Positions 5,552-7,986 of a stretch of 7,986 nucleotides of DNA are shown one piece after another. Position 1 is the first letter of the stretch, and every line of letters begins with the position of its first letter. Position numbers and translations under genes: made by a program. The notes under the pieces were generated by a model. The model was not told the origin of the DNA. It ran no database searches and saw only the letters and a program-made list of their open reading frames with translations. Source of the DNA: an uncultured Gammaproteobacteria bacterium (GTDB taxonomy: Bacteria > Pseudomonadota > Gammaproteobacteria > Pseudomonadales > UBA5518); NCBI GenBank assembly GCA_903921135.1, contig CAIXOY010000413.1:1-7986 (forward strand), written 5' to 3'.

Positions 5552-7597
5552 ATGCAGAGTATCTCGCTGGCGAGCGCGCTGACGTGGCGGAAGAAGCTGA
5601 CGGGCGACCATCCGCTCTTCAGGATGAAAATGCCCGCAGGGTCCACGGAGACCGCACGTGTGGCGCAGTTGCGCGCACGCGCGGCGCGCTACGATGTCAA
5701 ACCCACCCCCTACTCCATGACCATGCTCGATATGGGCGTGCTGTGCACGCTGCTGGAGCAACTGCGACCGGATATCGTCGTGGAGTTCGGCTGCGGTGTG
5801 TCTACCGAGCTGCTGCTGGCGCTGCAGGCCGCGCACGGATACCCGCGGCGCATCCTGAGCTTCGATCAGTCCGCGGATTACATCGCGGAACTGCAGACGC
5901 GCCTGGGCAAAACGGGCGGCACGGATACAGGGCACCTGCAGATCGTCCACGCGCCGCTGGTCGATGTGACTCTCGGCGACCAGACGCTGCGGTTTTACGA
6001 TCCGTCCGTGATCAACGACACGCTCGGGGCGCTGCGCGGCGCCGTTCCCGTGTTCCTGGTCGATGGCCCCTCGGGGGGTGACTGGAACCGGCTGCTGGCC
6101 GGCATGGTCGCAGCAGCGTGGGGCGCCCAGGAATCCCACCTCGTGCTGCACGATGCCATGCGCGACTGGGAGCTGTGCTGTGCCACCGTCTGGGAAACGC
6201 TGGGGCTGACCGACTCGACCCGTGTGTTCCCTTACGGCCACGGCATCCTGCACGCCCGAGTGCGGTCGCGCGGTCTCCCACAGGAGAGCGCCTTCAGCGC
6301 CGAGTTCCTTGCTGCGTCATGCGATCTGCCCATGAAGGGCGACACCGTGTCTCTCGCCGATGCAATGGAAGGGGCGAAAAGCATCGTCTGCCATGGCGGG
6401 CGCAAACGGGTGCCGGTCGCAGCGCGAGCGCTCGAGAAGTTGCCCGCCAACCCGGTGTTTTCGGCCCCCGATCAGCGCTTTCGTTTGCAGCAGCCGCGCA
6501 ACGTCGGGCAACTGGATGACGCGCAGCGCACGCGCCTGCACATGCGCGACAGCGTGCAGACGCTGCAAGGAGGCAAGCTCTGGCGATTGGGTGGTGTCGT
6601 GCTCACCGGGAAATCGCAAATCCTCTGCGGTGACGGCGTGGTGGCCGAAAACATGGAGGGCGAGTACAGCTGGCAGGGGCTGGTCAGACGGGGCAAGGGC
6701 TGGGAGCTGGAGATCGACCGGGATCTGGACATCGTCGAGCGGCCCACGCTGATCATCGAGAAACACGGGGTGAGAAACTACGCCCTGTGGTGGATGGAAG
6801 TGCTCCCGCGCGTGTACTTCGCCTACCACCTCGCGCCGGGGGCACCGCGGCACATCCTGCTGAACGAATCCGCGCAACTCGACGAGGCAACGCGGCGTTT
6901 CCACGAGGAAACCCTGCGACTCGTCGCCGGCGACGACGTGGAGATCCGCTACGCGACCCGCGACACGCTGGTCATGGATGCGTGGCTCCCGAACGTCAGC
7001 CATTTCTCTCGCTCCAAAACCCGCTGGAACGCGCATACGCGCGCATTCCGCGACGCTGTGCTGTCGGCCTGCGCCGGACGGATCGCGGCGAGCCCGTGGT
7101 CCGACACAACCCACCGCAAGCTCTTCGTGATGCGGCAGGACTCGCACGCGCGGCGGCTCTCGAACCCCGAGGCCCTGCTCGAAGCGTTGGGCAAGCGCCA
7201 CTTTTTCCCGGTCACACCGGGAGAGCTCGCCTGGACCGACCAGATCGCGCTTTTCTCCCGCGCACACGTGGTTGCCGGGGTGCACGGTGCGGGGCTGCTG
7301 AACCTGATGTGGTGCGCGTCCGGCACGCACGTCGTGGAGGCGTTCACGCCCCCGACACTGAACCGCAACACCTTCCGGCACATCGCCTCGCAACTCGATC
7401 TGCCCTACTGGGTGTACGTCGAAAACGAGACGCGCGTGGTGAACAACCAGAGCGGTAGCGACACCGTCACCCTCGACCTGGACACCGCACGCTTCCTGCC
7501 GTTGCTGGACAAGGCGACCGCCGCACGGCGACGCGAGCGCGGGTGGTGGCCACAGGTTAAACGGCGACTGGGTTACCGAGGTCTCAACAGCAGGTAG
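5552..7597 (+). CDS. Two-domain protein: class I SAM-methyltransferase-like domain fused to a GT61-type glycosyltransferase
   Basis: The predicted protein has 681 residues. The N-terminal part (about 45-240) resembles a Rossmann-fold methyltransferase-like domain: DIVVEFGCGVSTELLLAL (from 74) matches the SAM-binding glycine loop, LSFDQS resembles the acidic end of strand 2, and FLVDGPSGGDWNRL (about 168-181) a later strand with Asp171. The C-terminal part (about 370-655) resembles GT61/DUF563 enzymes: KHGVRNYALWWMEVLPRVY (from 404), then RKLFVMRQDSHARRLSNPEA, and the signature DQIALFSRAHVVAGVHGAGL, with HGAG at 578-581. GT61 enzymes transfer xylose, GlcNAc or related sugars. The roughly 130 residues between the domains are unassigned. 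No signal peptide or transmembrane helix is visible. The N-terminal domain could be catalytic or only a SAM-fold remnant. Together with the upstream sulfotransferase a role in decorating an exported glycan is inferred. The 3' end overlaps the convergent permease gene by 25 bases. Confidence 0.85.
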   Translation: MQSISLASALTWRKKLTGDHPLFRMKMPAGSTETARVAQLRARAARYDVKPTPYSMTMLDMGVLCTLLEQLRPDIVVEFGCGVSTELLLALQAAHGYPRRILSFDQSADYIAELQTRLGKTGGTDTGHLQIVHAPLVDVTLGDQTLRFYDPSVINDTLGALRGAVPVFLVDGPSGGDWNRLLAGMVAAAWGAQESHLVLHDAMRDWELCCATVWETLGLTDSTRVFPYGHGILHARVRSRGLPQESAFSAEFLAASCDLPMKGDTVSLADAMEGAKSIVCHGGRKRVPVAARALEKLPANPVFSAPDQRFRLQQPRNVGQLDDAQRTRLHMRDSVQTLQGGKLWRLGGVVLTGKSQILCGDGVVAENMEGEYSWQGLVRRGKGWELEIDRDLDIVERPTLIIEKHGVRNYALWWMEVLPRVYFAYHLAPGAPRHILLNESAQLDEATRRFHEETLRLVAGDDVEIRYATRDTLVMDAWLPNVSHFSRSKTRWNAHTRAFRDAVLSACAGRIAASPWSDTTHRKLFVMRQDSHARRLSNPEALLEALGKRHFFPVTPGELAWTDQIALFSRAHVVAGVHGAGLLNLMWCASGTHVVEAFTPPTLNRNTFRHIASQLDLPYWVYVENETRVVNNQSGSDTVTLDLDTARFLPLLDKATAARRRERGWWPQVKRRLGYRGLNSR

Positions 7598-7986
7598 CCC
7601 GGCCACGCCACCGCCAGCACCACCACGGCAACCAGACTCTCCCGCGGCGCTCCGATCACCACACCCGCGAGCAGCGCGAGACCGCCCGCCAGCACCAGCC
7701 AGGTACTCCAGGGATACCACCACGCCCGGAAGGGGCGCGGCAGTTCCGGGTGACGCCGTCGAAGCATCAGCAACGACACAAAGCCGCCCACGTAGGTGAA
7801 GACGGCAAAAAAAGCGCCTATCCCCAGCATCAGATTCAGAACGCCACCCGAGGCAAACACGAGCGCCAGCGCGGCAGCCGCCACGCTCAAGAGTGCCTGC
7901 GTTGGCGTTCCGCGCGGGTTCACGTCCGCGAGTCGCCGGGGCAGCAGCCCATCGCAGGCCATGGCGTGCGCGATGCGCGAGGACAC
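7573..7986 (-). CDS. APC-family amino acid permease, C-terminal part (5' end outside window)
   Basis: On the minus strand a frame is open from the right edge to a TAA at 7575-7573, giving 137 residues. The first visible residues, SRIAHAMACDGLLPRRLADV then RGTP, are the cytoplasmic loop conserved in amino acid/polyamine/organocation transporters (usual form MARDGLLP, here with Cys in place of Arg). Four hydrophobic segments follow at about residues 30-46, 49-75, 94-112 and 116-134, matching the last helices (9-12) of a 12-helix permease. The RRRHPELPRPFRAWWYPW loop between them is also typical. A codon reading GTG at the edge is internal, not the start. The protein imports or exchanges amino acids or related cations at the inner membrane; specificity is not visible. 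It is convergent with, and overlaps by 25 bases, the glycosyltransferase fusion gene, so it is not part of that operon. Confidence 0.9.
   Translation of the reverse strand: MSSRIAHAMACDGLLPRRLADVNPRGTPTQALLSVAAAALALVFASGGVLNLMLGIGAFFAVFTYVGGFVSLLMLRRRHPELPRPFRAWWYPWSTWLVLAGGLALLAGVVIGAPRESLVAVVVLAVAWPGYLLLRPR

Noticed and set aside
7207..7221. Hairpin CCCGGT-CAC-ACCGGG next to a T-run
   Set aside because: The T-run precedes the hairpin on the plus strand and becomes an A-run on the minus strand, so it is wrong for a terminator on either. It also lies within the conserved GT61 coding region.
4981..7597. The sulfotransferase and the methyltransferase/glycosyltransferase genes as one frameshifted gene
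   Set aside because: The sulfotransferase ends with its normal C-terminal motif, and the next gene has its own ribosome binding site, ATG and a distinct domain. Two separate genes fit better.
6317..7723. Minus-strand open frame of about 470 codons opposite the glycosyltransferase domain
   Set aside because: No family motifs, composition typical of an antisense shadow, and it would also run through the 3' end of the permease gene in another frame. The plus-strand GT61 motifs explain this region.
1..7986. Search for mobile elements, CRISPR, tRNA, phage defence or toxin-antitoxin genes
   Set aside because: No transposase, regularly spaced repeats, tRNA-like cloverleaf, or defence-type proteins were seen. 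The genes are metabolic, glycan-related and transport genes.

Overview
The window is a densely packed, high-G+C stretch of bacterial chromosome (or large replicon). The gene families, the strong G/C third-position bias and the tight operon layout suggest a proteobacterium, plausibly beta- or gammaproteobacterial. The sequence alone does not allow a genus call. No RNA genes, insertion sequences, CRISPR arrays or integration sites were seen, and no stretch longer than about 55 bases lacks a gene.

Region 1 (1-4928, plus strand) is a catabolic operon entered in the middle of its first visible gene. In order it encodes the C-terminal catalytic half of a Rieske ring-hydroxylating dioxygenase alpha subunit, the matching beta subunit, a short-chain dehydrogenase/reductase (SDR), a MarR-family regulator, a crotonase-fold (enoyl-CoA hydratase/isomerase family) protein, an acyl-CoA dehydrogenase and a RidA/YjgF-fold protein. 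The first six genes are separated by 1-10 bases or overlap by 3-4 bases, so translational coupling is likely. The dioxygenase resembles the benzoate/toluate/anthranilate type. The acyl-CoA dehydrogenase, crotonase and SDR could together carry out a beta-oxidation-like series on a CoA thioester. MarR, crotonase, acyl-CoA dehydrogenase and RidA resemble, from memory, genes that accompany aerobic CoA-dependent aromatic acid pathways (2-aminobenzoyl-CoA or salicylyl-CoA type). The substrate is not determined by this window. The dioxygenase reductase, any CoA ligase and the operon promoter must lie outside it.

Region 2 (4981-7597, plus strand) is a two-gene unit unrelated to catabolism: a small sulfotransferase-family protein followed 10 bases later by a 681-residue two-domain protein. 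That protein has an N-terminal class I SAM-methyltransferase-like domain and a C-terminal GT61-type glycosyltransferase domain. Together they suggest synthesis and decoration of a surface glycan or other glycosylated product. This fusion and its pairing with a sulfotransferase is the most unusual feature here.

Region 3 (7573-7986, minus strand) is the C-terminal part of an APC-family amino acid permease. It runs convergently into region 2, overlaps it by 25 bases, and continues past the right edge.
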